DNA from: Sphingomonas sp.
GTDB lineage: Bacteria; Pseudomonadota; Alphaproteobacteria; Sphingomonadales; Sphingomonadaceae
Direction of reading: 5' to 3'
NCBI GenBank assembly: GCA_003248865.1
Contig: QFPK01000001.1
Coordinates: forward strand, 186,001 to 250,000
DNA length: 64,000 nucleotides
The position numbers and the translations under genes are program-made. The notes under the pieces are model-generated. The model saw nothing but the letters and a program-made list of their open reading frames with translations. It had not been told where the DNA came from and did no database searches. Shown one piece after another: positions 55,588 to 63,704 of the stretch (position 1 is the first letter of the stretch; each line of letters starts with the position of its first letter).

Positions 55588-55908
55588 ATGGGACGTTCGC
55601 GCAGTGAGATCATGGCTGCCCTGCCCGAAGATCGCCGCCGCCGGATCGAGGCGCGCGCGCAGGAATTGGTTGCGGAGGTCGAGGGACTGAAAGCGTTGCG
55701 CCAGCTTGCCGAGCGCAGCCAGGAGCAGATCGCGGAAACCTTGGGCGTGAAGCAGCCTTCCGTTCACAAGATCGAGCGGCAGACCGACCTTTACCTTTCG
55801 ACGCTGCGCCGCTTCGTGGAGGCAGCGGGCGGCAAACTGGAACTTCGCGTCGAGTTGCCGGGCAAAGGCGTCCTGCACCTGACGGGCGTTGGCGATCTTC
55901 ACGCCTGA
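55588..55908 (+). CDS. HigA-type antitoxin (XRE family)
   Basis: This 106-residue DNA-binding antitoxin has the XRE HTH ALRQLAERSQEQIAETLGVKQPSVHKIERQTDLYLSTLRRFVEAAGGKLELRVELPG. It neutralises the upstream toxin and represses the operon. The ATG at 55588 has AAGGAG 8 nt upstream; an ATG at 55582 overlaps the toxin stop as ATGA but sits too close to that ribosome site. The 3' end overlaps the convergent traD stop by 10 bp. Confidence 0.9.
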   Translation: MGRSRSEIMAALPEDRRRRIEARAQELVAEVEGLKALRQLAERSQEQIAETLGVKQPSVHKIERQTDLYLSTLRRFVEAAGGKLELRVELPGKGVLHLTGVGDLHA

Positions 55909-56144
55909 CCCGTCGCGCTTTCCGTCCCGGCCTTGGCTTCCGCTTCCGCCTCGAACGCGCGCTTGCCTTTGCGCTGCCATAGGGCAAGTGCGTTGCCGCG
56001 TTCCTCTCCTTGCAGTTTCGCAGCGACCGACAGGAACGCGCCGTAGATTGTCACGCGGTCATCGTCGGTCAGATCGACCAGCCCGGCCTTGATGACTAGC
56101 CCGCCGAGTTCGATCAAATGGCGCGTTCTCTCCCGCCGTTTCAT
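55899..56144 (-). CDS. traD: Conjugal transfer protein TraD (Ti-type, small)
   Basis: This 81-residue protein matches the small TraD of Ti-like mobilization operons (not the VirD4-like coupling protein of F): MKRRERTRHLIELGGLVIKAGLVDLTDDDRVTIYGAFLSVAAKLQGEERGNALALWQRKGKRAFEAE. The ATG at 56144 follows AAGGGA by 8 nt. The frame stays open far upstream across traC in another frame, which is ignored. It lies 37 nt downstream of traC and is divergent from traA, as in Ti plasmids. Its role is relaxosome-related. Confidence 0.85.
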   Translation of the reverse strand: MKRRERTRHLIELGGLVIKAGLVDLTDDDRVTIYGAFLSVAAKLQGEERGNALALWQRKGKRAFEAEAEAKAGTESATGQA

Positions 56145-56181
56145 CACCCATTCCCTTGTGTCAGTCCTAGCCTTGGCGGCT

Positions 56182-56487
56182 TCAATGCGATGCCGCGCCG
56201 CCTTCGAGCGGTAGAGCGCCCTCCGAGTTGCGTTCAGATCGCGGCGCAGGCTTGCGTTGTTTGCTGCGAAAGAAAGCCGCGCCCACCTTGCGCCAGCCCT
56301 CCCTTGTCGCAGCGTCCTGCATTGCGGCGGCATCGAGCAACGCGCCCGCGAGTAGATCAGCGTCGAGTGCATCGGCCCCGGTTGCCGTGACCAGCTCGCC
56401 AAGCTGGCGCACGCGGCGTTCCTTGATAGCCTTCGCCTTGTCGGCAAGGGCTTTCAATTCCGAATCGTAGTCGCGTGGTTTCCGCAT
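56182..56487 (-). CDS. traC: Conjugal transfer protein TraC (Ti-type)
   Basis: This 101-residue accessory protein has MRKPRDYDSELKALADKAKAIKERRVRQLGELVTATGADALDADLLAGALLDAAAMQDAATREGWRKVGAAFFRS, matching Ti-type TraC that helps the relaxase at oriT. The ATG at 56487 has GGAG 8 nt upstream. It leads the traC-traD operon and is divergent from traA with oriT in between. Confidence 0.88.
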   Translation of the reverse strand: MRKPRDYDSELKALADKAKAIKERRVRQLGELVTATGADALDADLLAGALLDAAAMQDAATREGWRKVGAAFFRSKQRKPAPRSERNSEGALPLEGGAASH

Positions 56488-56585
56488 GGCAAAGTCTCCA
56501 TTGTGTGACGATGCGGCCATGATAGAAGAAGGCAGGCGGTGACGCAGTAGAGTCGCGGGGACGTGATGACACCGCCTAGTCCCTG

Positions 56586-56640
56586 CTCGGATTTTATTCG
56601 AGGAGGGCGCGCTTATACGTCGTGCCGACGTGCGCTTAAG
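56586..56640. other. oriT: Probable origin of transfer (oriT, MobQ/Ti type)
   Basis: The sequence AGGGCGCGCTTA (56604-56615) is, on the other strand, TAAGCGCGCCCT, one base from the RSF1010/Ti-type nic core TAAGTGCGCCCT. It is followed by TACGTC and a perfect dyad ACGTCG-TGC-CGACGT (56617-56631). It lies between divergent traC and traA, the normal Ti-type position. Confidence 0.78.
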
Positions 56641-56660
56641 GCAGTAGATGGTATGTCGCT

Positions 56661-59639
56661 ATGGCGATCTACCATTTCTCCGTTCAGGTCATTGGCCGCG
56701 CGCAAGGGCGCAGCGCTGTCGCGGCCGCCGCCTATCGCGCGGCCGACCGCCTGCACGACGAGCGGCTGGACCGTGACCATGACTTCACGAACAAGTCGGG
56801 CGTCGTCCACTCGGAAATCCTGCTGCCCGAAGGTGCGCCCGAACGCTTCTCGGATCGGGAAACGCTTTGGAACGAGGTCGAGGCGACCGAGAAGCGCAAG
56901 GACGCGCAACTATCGCGCGAGGTCGAGTTTTCCATTCCGCGCGAGATGACGCAGGCGCAGGGCGTCGAACTGGCCCGCGACTTCGCACAGGCCGAGTTTG
57001 TCGAACGCGGCATGATTGCCGACCTTAACGTGCATTGGGACATTGGCGCGGATGGGCTGGCGAAGCCCCATGCCCATGTCATGCTCACCATGCGCGAGGT
57101 GAACGAGCAGGGTTTCGGCGCGAAGGAACGCGACTGGAACCGCGCCGAGCTTGTCGAGCAATGGCGCGAACGGTGGGCCGATCACGTGAACACCCGCCTT
57201 GTCGAATTGGATATTGATGCCCGCATAGATCACCGTTCCCTTGAGGCGCAGGGCATCGGGCTTGAGCCGCAAGACAAGATTGGCCCGGCCGCGCAGCGTA
57301 TGGGCGAGCGCGGCCTTGAGTCCGAGCGGATCGAGGATCACCGCGCTATCGCGCAGCGGAACGGCGAGCGCATCATTGCCGACCCTTCCGTGGCGCTCAA
57401 CGCGATCACCCGCCAGCAGGCCACGTTCACGCGCCGCGACATGGCGATGTTCGTTCATCGTCATACGGACGGAAAAGAGCAATTCGACCGGGCGATGAGT
57501 GCCGTTCGCACTTCGCCGGAGCTTGTCGCCTTGGGCAAGGATGGGCGCGGCGAAGATCGCTTCACCAGCCGCGACATGATCGAAACCGAACAGCGGTTGC
57601 AGCGCGTCAGCGAGTTGATGGCCGAGCGGGAACAGCATCGCGTGGACGAGAAGGACCGCGCCGCCGCAATGGCCCGCGCGGAAGCGGGCGGGCTTACGTT
57701 GACGGGCGAACAACGTGCCGCGTTCGAGCATGTGACGGGCGAGCGCGGGCTTGGCGTGGTGGTGGGCTATGCGGGCACCGGCAAGAGCGCGATGCTTGGC
57801 GTGGCGCGGGAGGCGTGGGAGCGCGCAGGGTATGAGGTGCGCGGCGCAGCGTTGTCCGGCATCGCTGCCGAAGGGCTTGAGAATGGTTCGGGCATCGCGT
57901 CGCGGACCATCGCCAGCATGGAACATGGCTGGTCGCAGGGCCGCGACCTTCTCACCGCGCGCGACGTGCTGGTGATCGACGAGGCGGGCATGGTCGGCAC
58001 GCGCCAGATGGAGCGCGTGCTGTCCCATGCCGCCGACGCGGGCGCAAAGGTTGTGCTGGTGGGCGATCCCCAGCAATTGCAGGCCATCGAGGCAGGCGCG
58101 GCGTTCCGCGCGATCCACGAACGCCACGGCGGCGTCGAGATTACCGAGGTCCGCCGCCAGCTTCACGATTGGCAGCGCGACGCCACCCGCCACCTTGCGA
58201 CCGGCAGGACCGACGAGGCGATCCGGGCCTATGCAGATCATGGCATGGTCCATGCCACCGAGACGCGGGAGCAGGCGCGCGGCGAGCTTGTCGAGCGTTG
58301 GGACCGCGAACGGATCACCGCGCCAGATCAATCGCGGATCATTCTGACCCATACCAATGACGAGGTGCGCGAGTTGAACGAAGCCGCGCGCGACCGGATG
58401 CGCGACGCGGGGCAGCTTGGCGATGACGTGTTGGTGAAGGCCGAGCGGGGCAACCGCGCCTTTGCCACTGGCGACCGTATCATGTTCCTTCGCAACGAGC
58501 GCGGGCTTGAGGTCAAGAACGGCACGCTAGGCACCATCGAGCAGGTGAACCAGCAGAGCATGACGGTCCGCACCGATGACGGCCGCAGCGTCGCGTTCGA
58601 CACCAAGGACTATGCCCATGTGGATCATGGCTATGCCGCCACAATCCATAAGGCGCAGGGCATGACGGTGGACCGCGCCCATGTCCTCGCCACGCCGGGT
58701 ATGGACCGGCACGGCTCCTATGTCGGCATGTCCCGCCACCGGGACGGCGTGCAGATTCACTATGGGCGCAACGACTTCAAGGACGAGTCCCGCCTTGTCC
58801 ACACCCTGTCCCGCGAGCGCGTCAAGGACATGGCGAGCGACTATGAGCGCCGCGACCCGGCACAGCAATTCGCCGAGCAGCGTGGGATCACGTTTGGCGA
58901 ACGTGTCACCGAAATCGTCCGTGCGGGAGCGGAGAAGGCGCGTGGCATGTTCGACGGATTGCGCCTTGCCATCGGCGGGCAGGATCGGGGCGCATTGGCC
59001 GCGCCAGAGCGTTCGCGGGGCATCTTCGCCGACTTCCGGCCGCCTGCGCCTATTGCCGATCCGGCAAGGGCGGCACAGGCCGAGCGGGAGCATGTGCGGC
59101 AGCTTGCCGTCCAGCGCCACGCCCGCGCCGTCGCTGATATATGGAAGATGCAGGACAAGGGCTTGCCCGTCTTGCCCCACCAGCGCGCCGAACTCGACAA
59201 GGCCCGCGAGGCGATGAACCAGACCGGCAAGCACGCCGCGAGGGACATGGAGCAGGCTTACAAGCGCGATCCCGCCTTGGCGTCCGATGCAGCGGGCGGC
59301 CGTGTCCGCCAGGCAATGCGCGCCATGCAGCTTGAAGCCGAAATCCGCACCGATCCCGACAAGCGCGCCGACAGGTTCGTGGAAGGCTGGCGGCAGCTCG
59401 GCCAGCACCGCGAGGAACTACAGCGCGACGGGGATTTCCGGGGCGCGCGCAAAGTATCCGAGCAGATGGTCGGCATGGCGAAAAGCCTCGAACGCGACGC
59501 CCAGGTGGAATCCGTCCTGCGCGGGCGCAAGCAGGAACTCGGCATTTCGTTCGAGACCGGCCGCCAGCTTTCCCATGACCTCGCCGGCAGCGTCGGCATC
59601 GAAATGGGCCGGGGCCGTGACCTTGGCATGAGCAGATAG
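56661..59639 (+). CDS. traA: Ti-type conjugative relaxase-helicase TraA (MobQ family)
   Basis: This 992-residue bifunctional protein nicks oriT and unwinds DNA. The N-terminal MobA/MobL relaxase has MAIYHFSVQVIGRAQGRSAVAAAAYRAADR with Tyr25 at the catalytic position and the metal motif HWDIGADGLAKPHAHVMLTM. A RecD-like helicase follows: Walker A GYAGTGKSAM (about 370), Walker B VLVIDEAGM, VLVGDPQQLQ and HGYAATIHKAQGMTVDRAHV. The C-terminal ~220 residues are helical and charged. It is shorter than Ti-plasmid TraA (about 1100). A DUF6118 gene follows 11 nt later. Confidence 0.95.
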   Translation: MAIYHFSVQVIGRAQGRSAVAAAAYRAADRLHDERLDRDHDFTNKSGVVHSEILLPEGAPERFSDRETLWNEVEATEKRKDAQLSREVEFSIPREMTQAQGVELARDFAQAEFVERGMIADLNVHWDIGADGLAKPHAHVMLTMREVNEQGFGAKERDWNRAELVEQWRERWADHVNTRLVELDIDARIDHRSLEAQGIGLEPQDKIGPAAQRMGERGLESERIEDHRAIAQRNGERIIADPSVALNAITRQQATFTRRDMAMFVHRHTDGKEQFDRAMSAVRTSPELVALGKDGRGEDRFTSRDMIETEQRLQRVSELMAEREQHRVDEKDRAAAMARAEAGGLTLTGEQRAAFEHVTGERGLGVVVGYAGTGKSAMLGVAREAWERAGYEVRGAALSGIAAEGLENGSGIASRTIASMEHGWSQGRDLLTARDVLVIDEAGMVGTRQMERVLSHAADAGAKVVLVGDPQQLQAIEAGAAFRAIHERHGGVEITEVRRQLHDWQRDATRHLATGRTDEAIRAYADHGMVHATETREQARGELVERWDRERITAPDQSRIILTHTNDEVRELNEAARDRMRDAGQLGDDVLVKAERGNRAFATGDRIMFLRNERGLEVKNGTLGTIEQVNQQSMTVRTDDGRSVAFDTKDYAHVDHGYAATIHKAQGMTVDRAHVLATPGMDRHGSYVGMSRHRDGVQIHYGRNDFKDESRLVHTLSRERVKDMASDYERRDPAQQFAEQRGITFGERVTEIVRAGAEKARGMFDGLRLAIGGQDRGALAAPERSRGIFADFRPPAPIADPARAAQAEREHVRQLAVQRHARAVADIWKMQDKGLPVLPHQRAELDKAREAMNQTGKHAARDMEQAYKRDPALASDAAGGRVRQAMRAMQLEAEIRTDPDKRADRFVEGWRQLGQHREELQRDGDFRGARKVSEQMVGMAKSLERDAQVESVLRGRKQELGISFETGRQLSHDLAGSVGIEMGRGRDLGMSR

Positions 59640-59650
59640 GAGGAACGATC

Positions 59651-60379
59651 ATGGACACCAGCTTGCCAACCCTCACGCCACAGGATCAGCCGCCGGACGC
59701 CAATCCGGCGGAGGCGGCCTTTGCGGAACTGTCCGCCAAGGTCGATTTTCTAGAAACCCTTCTTCGCGGCCTTGTCGCCAAACGGGAGGAAATGCCCGAC
59801 TATAGCGAAACGCTTGGCGAGATCGCGGACCTTCTCGAAAAGATGCGAAACGCGATCAACACGCTCGCTCGCCGTCCCGCCATGACGTTCACCCCCGATG
59901 CGATGGCCGGGCAGATCGCGGCCGCCGCCGCCAAAGCGCGCGCGGAGGATAGCACGGCCATCCGGCAAGCCCGCGAGCGGATGGATAGTGCAGCGCGGGA
60001 TATGGAGCGACTGGCGGGAACGGTCACCACGATCGACGAGCAGCGCCGCTACCGTCATTTATGGGGCGGTAGCGGCTTGCTCTTGGGGATAGTGCTGTGG
60101 TCGTTCCTTCCCGGCTTCATCGCACGCACCGCGCCGGCAAGCTGGCACTTACCCGAACGCATTGCCGCGCGCACGGTGGGCGAACCGACGCTATGGGAAT
60201 CGGGAAGCCGGATTATGAAGGCTGACAGCCCGGCAGCTTGGCAGGCCATCGCTGATGCCGCCGAGATGCGGCGCGACAATCGCGAAGTCATCGACGCTTG
60301 CGAGCAAAAGGCTGCCGAGGCGAAACAGCCTGTGCGATGCACAATCAGGATTAGAGCGCGAACCCAGGACGGAAATTGA
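59651..60379 (+). CDS. DUF6118-family protein
   Basis: This 242-residue protein has an N-terminal acidic region, a coiled-coil-like middle (FAELSAKVDFLETLLRGLVAKREEMPDYSETLGEIADLLEKMRNAINTL and ARERMDSAARDMERLAGTVTTIDEQRRYRH) and one membrane helix (GGSGLLLGIVLWSFLPGFIA, about 138-157). A periplasm-facing C-terminal domain holds two Cys. This layout fits DUF6118, found beside traA in alphaproteobacterial elements; function unknown. It is co-transcribed with traA and convergent with trkH. Confidence 0.82.
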   Translation: MDTSLPTLTPQDQPPDANPAEAAFAELSAKVDFLETLLRGLVAKREEMPDYSETLGEIADLLEKMRNAINTLARRPAMTFTPDAMAGQIAAAAAKARAEDSTAIRQARERMDSAARDMERLAGTVTTIDEQRRYRHLWGGSGLLLGIVLWSFLPGFIARTAPASWHLPERIAARTVGEPTLWESGSRIMKADSPAAWQAIADAAEMRRDNREVIDACEQKAAEAKQPVRCTIRIRARTQDGN

Positions 60380-60402
60380 ACGCGTTCTCATGTTGATTAT
60401 CC

Positions 60403-61905
60403 TCAGCCCCGCCAGAAGCGCGGCAGGAACAGGATGAGGACAGTGAACAGCTCCAGACGGCCCAGAAGCATGCCGAGGGACAGCAGCCATTTGGCGCCGT
60501 CCGGCAACGGCCCGAAATTGCCCGCCGGGCCGATGATGTCGCCCAGGCCGGGGCCGACATTGGACAGTGCTGTGACCGCGCCGCTGGCGCTGGTCAGGAA
60601 ATCGAGGTCCAGCGCCATGAGCGCGATGGTGAGCGCGGCATAGCAGAGGAAGAACACGGCGAAGAAGGCCACGACCGAGCCGACCACTTCATCATCGAGG
60701 GACCGTTCGCCATAGGAGCGCGGAAAGACCCCGCGCGGATAGAGCAGGCGCAGGAAATGCGCCTTGAGCATGATCGCCATCACCTCGAAGCGGAAAATCT
60801 TGATGCCGCCCGATGTCGAGCCGGTGCAGCCGCCGACGAACATGAGGCCGAAGAAAAGGCCGATCGCGGCATTGCCCCACAGCATATAGTCGGCGGTCGC
60901 ATAGCCGGTCGTCGTCACCACCGACACCACGTTGAACGCCGCGTGCCGGAATGCCGGCTCGACCGCATACTGGCCCGACAGGGCCAGCCAGGAACCGAGC
61001 AGCAGGATCACCAGCGCCAAGAAGCCCAGCATCGTGCGCACCTGCCGGTCCCATAGCGCCTTGCGGTCGCCGGCAAGGAAGCGGACATAGAGCACGAAAG
61101 GGATGCTGCCAGAGAGCATGAACGCGGCCGCGAACCACTGGATGCCGTTAGCTTCCCAGATTCCGAACGATCCGTCCGAGGTGGAGTAGCCGCCGGTCGC
61201 GATCGAGGTCAGGGCATGGGCAACTGCATCGAACGGCCGCATGCCGGCCAGCCAATAGACGAGCGCCGCCAGGATGGTGAGGCCGAGATAGACGCTGCCG
61301 ATCGCGGTCGCGATCTGCCGCACGCGCGGCATGACCTTCTCGGAGCGGTCGGAGGATTCGGTGCGGAAAAGCTGCATGCCACCGATGCCCAGGGCCGGCA
61401 GGATGGCGATGGCGGTGGCGATGATGCCGATGCCGCCCATCCATTGCAGGAGCGACCGCCACAGCAGCATGCCCGGCGGCGCTTGCTCCAGACCGGAAAT
61501 GACCGTGGCACCGGTGGTCGTGATGCCGGAAACGGCCTCGAAGAAGGAATCCGCCGCGCTGCGGCTGACGATGCCGTAGTCGGAGAAGAAGAAGGGCAGC
61601 GCGCTGACCGCCGCGACGCTCAGCCAGCTCAGCGGCGTCAGCAGAAACGCCTGCCGCAAGGTCAGTCCGGCGTTCAGCGATTTCCGGCCACCGTAAAGCA
61701 GTCCGGCGCCGATCACCGCCGACAGGCCGGACGCGACGGCAAAGGACTGCCAATCCTTATTGGCATAGTAGATGTCCACGGCCATCGGGAAGAGCATCAT
61801 CCCCGCCGTGGACAGGAGAACCAGGCCAATCAGATAGAGGACGGGCCGCATCCCCGGCACGGATGGGGGCCTAGCCGTCTGTTGCGCAGCCAGCATGTCG
61901 CTCAT
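60403..61905 (-). CDS. trkH: Trk-type potassium uptake membrane subunit TrkH
   Basis: This 500-residue inner-membrane K+ channel subunit has four pore-loop repeats, for example ASGITTTGATVISGLEQAPPGMLLWRSLLQWMGGIGII, HALTSIATGGYSTSDGS, NVVSVVTTTGYATADY and GAVTALSNVGPGLGDIIGPAGNFG. The selectivity glycines and the Arg/Gly pattern of the TrkH/KtrB family are present. The ATG at 61905 overlaps the trkA stop as ATGA, so the two are translationally coupled. It lies directly right of the mobilization genes and may be cargo of the island. Confidence 0.95.
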   Translation of the reverse strand: MSDMLAAQQTARPPSVPGMRPVLYLIGLVLLSTAGMMLFPMAVDIYYANKDWQSFAVASGLSAVIGAGLLYGGRKSLNAGLTLRQAFLLTPLSWLSVAAVSALPFFFSDYGIVSRSAADSFFEAVSGITTTGATVISGLEQAPPGMLLWRSLLQWMGGIGIIATAIAILPALGIGGMQLFRTESSDRSEKVMPRVRQIATAIGSVYLGLTILAALVYWLAGMRPFDAVAHALTSIATGGYSTSDGSFGIWEANGIQWFAAAFMLSGSIPFVLYVRFLAGDRKALWDRQVRTMLGFLALVILLLGSWLALSGQYAVEPAFRHAAFNVVSVVTTTGYATADYMLWGNAAIGLFFGLMFVGGCTGSTSGGIKIFRFEVMAIMLKAHFLRLLYPRGVFPRSYGERSLDDEVVGSVVAFFAVFFLCYAALTIALMALDLDFLTSASGAVTALSNVGPGLGDIIGPAGNFGPLPDGAKWLLSLGMLLGRLELFTVLILFLPRFWRG

Positions 61906-63287
61906 GCAAAGGGCCTTCGGGCAGCGCCAAGCAATGCTTCGGCCAATCGCAGGTGGCTGTAGGTCACCAGCGCCACCACATGATCGCCGGGTTCCAGCAG
62001 GGTGTCATCATCGGGTATCAGCACTTCACCCGCACGCACCACGGCGCCGATCTTCATGCCCGCCGGCAAACCCAGGTGGCCCAGGGGCCGGCGCAGCAAT
62101 CGCGAATCCTCCGTGATCTCCGCTTCCACCACCTCGCCGAAATCCTCGCGCAAGGTGTAAAGCGCCAGGATGGAACCGTGGCGAACATGCCGCAGCACGG
62201 TGGAGATGGTGACGGCGCTGGGACTGACCACAGCGTCGATGCCGAGCGTGGGGATCAGGCTTTCATAGGTGCGCTTGTTGACCAGCGTGATCGCGCGCCC
62301 GCATCCTGCCTGCTTGGCGAGGACCGAGACGAAGATATTGGTTTCGTCGTCATTGGTGACGGCAACGATGGTTTCGGCCGATCCGATCTGCGCTTCCTCC
62401 AGCAATTCCCGGTCCAGCGCGTCGCCCTGGAGAACGATGCTCGCGCCGCCCAGCTCGCGCGCCACCTCTTCGGAGCGTTCCTTGTCCCGCTCGATCAGCT
62501 TGATATCGACCGAAGGGGATTCCCGCCGCACACGCTTGGCAAGGTGAAGGCCCACATTGCCACCGCCAACGATGACGACCCGCTTCGCTACCCGCTCATG
62601 GTGGCCGAAAGCGGCCATGACATCATCGACCTGGTGCTTGCGGGCAAGGACATAGACATCATCCCCGATCTCCAGCCGGTCGTCCCTATCCGGCACGAAG
62701 CAGCGTCCATGCCGGACGATCGCAAAAATCGACATGCCACCATCGGGATGGTTCTCCGCGATGTCGGCAAAGCGCTGGCCGACAACAGAGCAATTCGATG
62801 TTCCGGTGTGAATGCCGAGCAACTCGACGAGGCCACCAGCCATCGGCACCTTGTCGAAGGCGCCGGGTGTGCGCAGCCGGTGTGCGATGCCTTCGGCAAT
62901 CACGATTTCGGGTGCAATGATGATGTCGATGGGAAGATGCTCGGCGGCATAGAGGCCGGTCTTGTCCTGCGCGAGATAGCCGGCGTGGCGAAGCCGGGCG
63001 ATCCGGCGCTTCACATTGAACAGCGAATAGGCCACCTGACAGGCGACCATGTTCACCTCGTCCGAGCGCGTGACGGCAATCAGCATGTCGGCATCGCGCG
63101 CGCCGGCCTGTTGCAGCGTCGCCGGGTGGGAAGCATGGCCGATGATGCCACGCACGTCATAGCTTTCATCGACGCGCCGGACCTGTTCCGGGTCGATGTC
63201 GATGACGGTGACGTTGATGCCTTCCGTTGCAAGATGGCGGGCAATGGTCGTGCCGACCTGACCTGCGCCGCAGATGACGACTCTCAT
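61902..63287 (-). CDS. trkA: Trk system K+ uptake regulatory protein TrkA
   Basis: This 461-residue cytosolic protein has two RCK/TrkA-N Rossmann domains (MRVVICGAGQVGTTIARHLATEGINVTVIDIDPEQ and RVVIVGGGNVGLHLAKRVRRESPSVDIKLIERD), each followed by a TrkA-C domain. It binds NAD(H)/ATP and gates TrkH. The start at 63287 is chosen because the Rossmann motif begins at once; the in-frame extension of 12 codons is Arg-rich. It is upstream of trkH in the same operon. No ntrYX or hfq, the common core neighbours of trkA in this class, is seen. Confidence 0.95.
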   Translation of the reverse strand: MRVVICGAGQVGTTIARHLATEGINVTVIDIDPEQVRRVDESYDVRGIIGHASHPATLQQAGARDADMLIAVTRSDEVNMVACQVAYSLFNVKRRIARLRHAGYLAQDKTGLYAAEHLPIDIIIAPEIVIAEGIAHRLRTPGAFDKVPMAGGLVELLGIHTGTSNCSVVGQRFADIAENHPDGGMSIFAIVRHGRCFVPDRDDRLEIGDDVYVLARKHQVDDVMAAFGHHERVAKRVVIVGGGNVGLHLAKRVRRESPSVDIKLIERDKERSEEVARELGGASIVLQGDALDRELLEEAQIGSAETIVAVTNDDETNIFVSVLAKQAGCGRAITLVNKRTYESLIPTLGIDAVVSPSAVTISTVLRHVRHGSILALYTLREDFGEVVEAEITEDSRLLRRPLGHLGLPAGMKIGAVVRAGEVLIPDDDTLLEPGDHVVALVTYSHLRLAEALLGAARRPFA

Positions 63288-63441
63288 TCCTGTTCTCCGG
63301 GCGCTTCGATCCGGTGCGGTCACTACCGCGCCGACCTTCCTAACCCAAGTGCTATCGGACTTCCGGTGATTGCGATGTGCGGCAGAACATGGAACAAGGC
63401 GATACTTTCAGTGCGGGCGGATATTTGACGAAAGGGGCAGA

Positions 63442-63690
63442 ATGGCCACGGCTCAACTCTTGGTGGAACGCGGTTCCTACAAGGATAAGTCCCAGGATTG
63501 GGGGAGCTTCGATTTCCTTTCGCTGCCGTCGCCGGGGGACCGATTGGCGGTCGAACACGAAGGAACGACGCATTTTCTGACCGTGCTTTGCGTCCATCAC
63601 CAGCCCTCCCGTATCCCGGACGGTGGCGGTCCTGTTGCCGAACCGGCATCGGCTGCCGTTGTTGCGAAATGGACGGGTTCCGAAGATTAA
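63442..63690 (+). CDS. Small protein of unknown function
   Basis: This 82-residue protein (MATAQLLVERGSYKDKSQDWGSFDFLSLPSPGDRLAVEHEGTTHFLTVLCVHHQPSRIPDGGG) looks like a small beta-barrel or sheet domain and has no signal peptide. AAAGGGG lies about 6 nt upstream of the ATG at 63442, and an in-frame extension upstream has no support. It is divergent from trkA and convergent with the second uppP. No known domain was recognised. Confidence 0.65.
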   Translation: MATAQLLVERGSYKDKSQDWGSFDFLSLPSPGDRLAVEHEGTTHFLTVLCVHHQPSRIPDGGGPVAEPASAAVVAKWTGSED

Positions 63691-63704
63691 TCACAGGAAG
63701 CCGC

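Noticed and set aside
56145..56447. Extension of the traD frame upstream to 56447.
   Set aside because: It overlaps traC in another frame, its translation is unlike TraD, and a good AAGGGA site precedes the ATG at 56144.
60380..60402. Right end of the island between the DUF6118 gene and trkH.
   Set aside because: The 23 bases show no similarity to the tRNA-Glu 3' end, so a boundary here is not supported, though not excluded.
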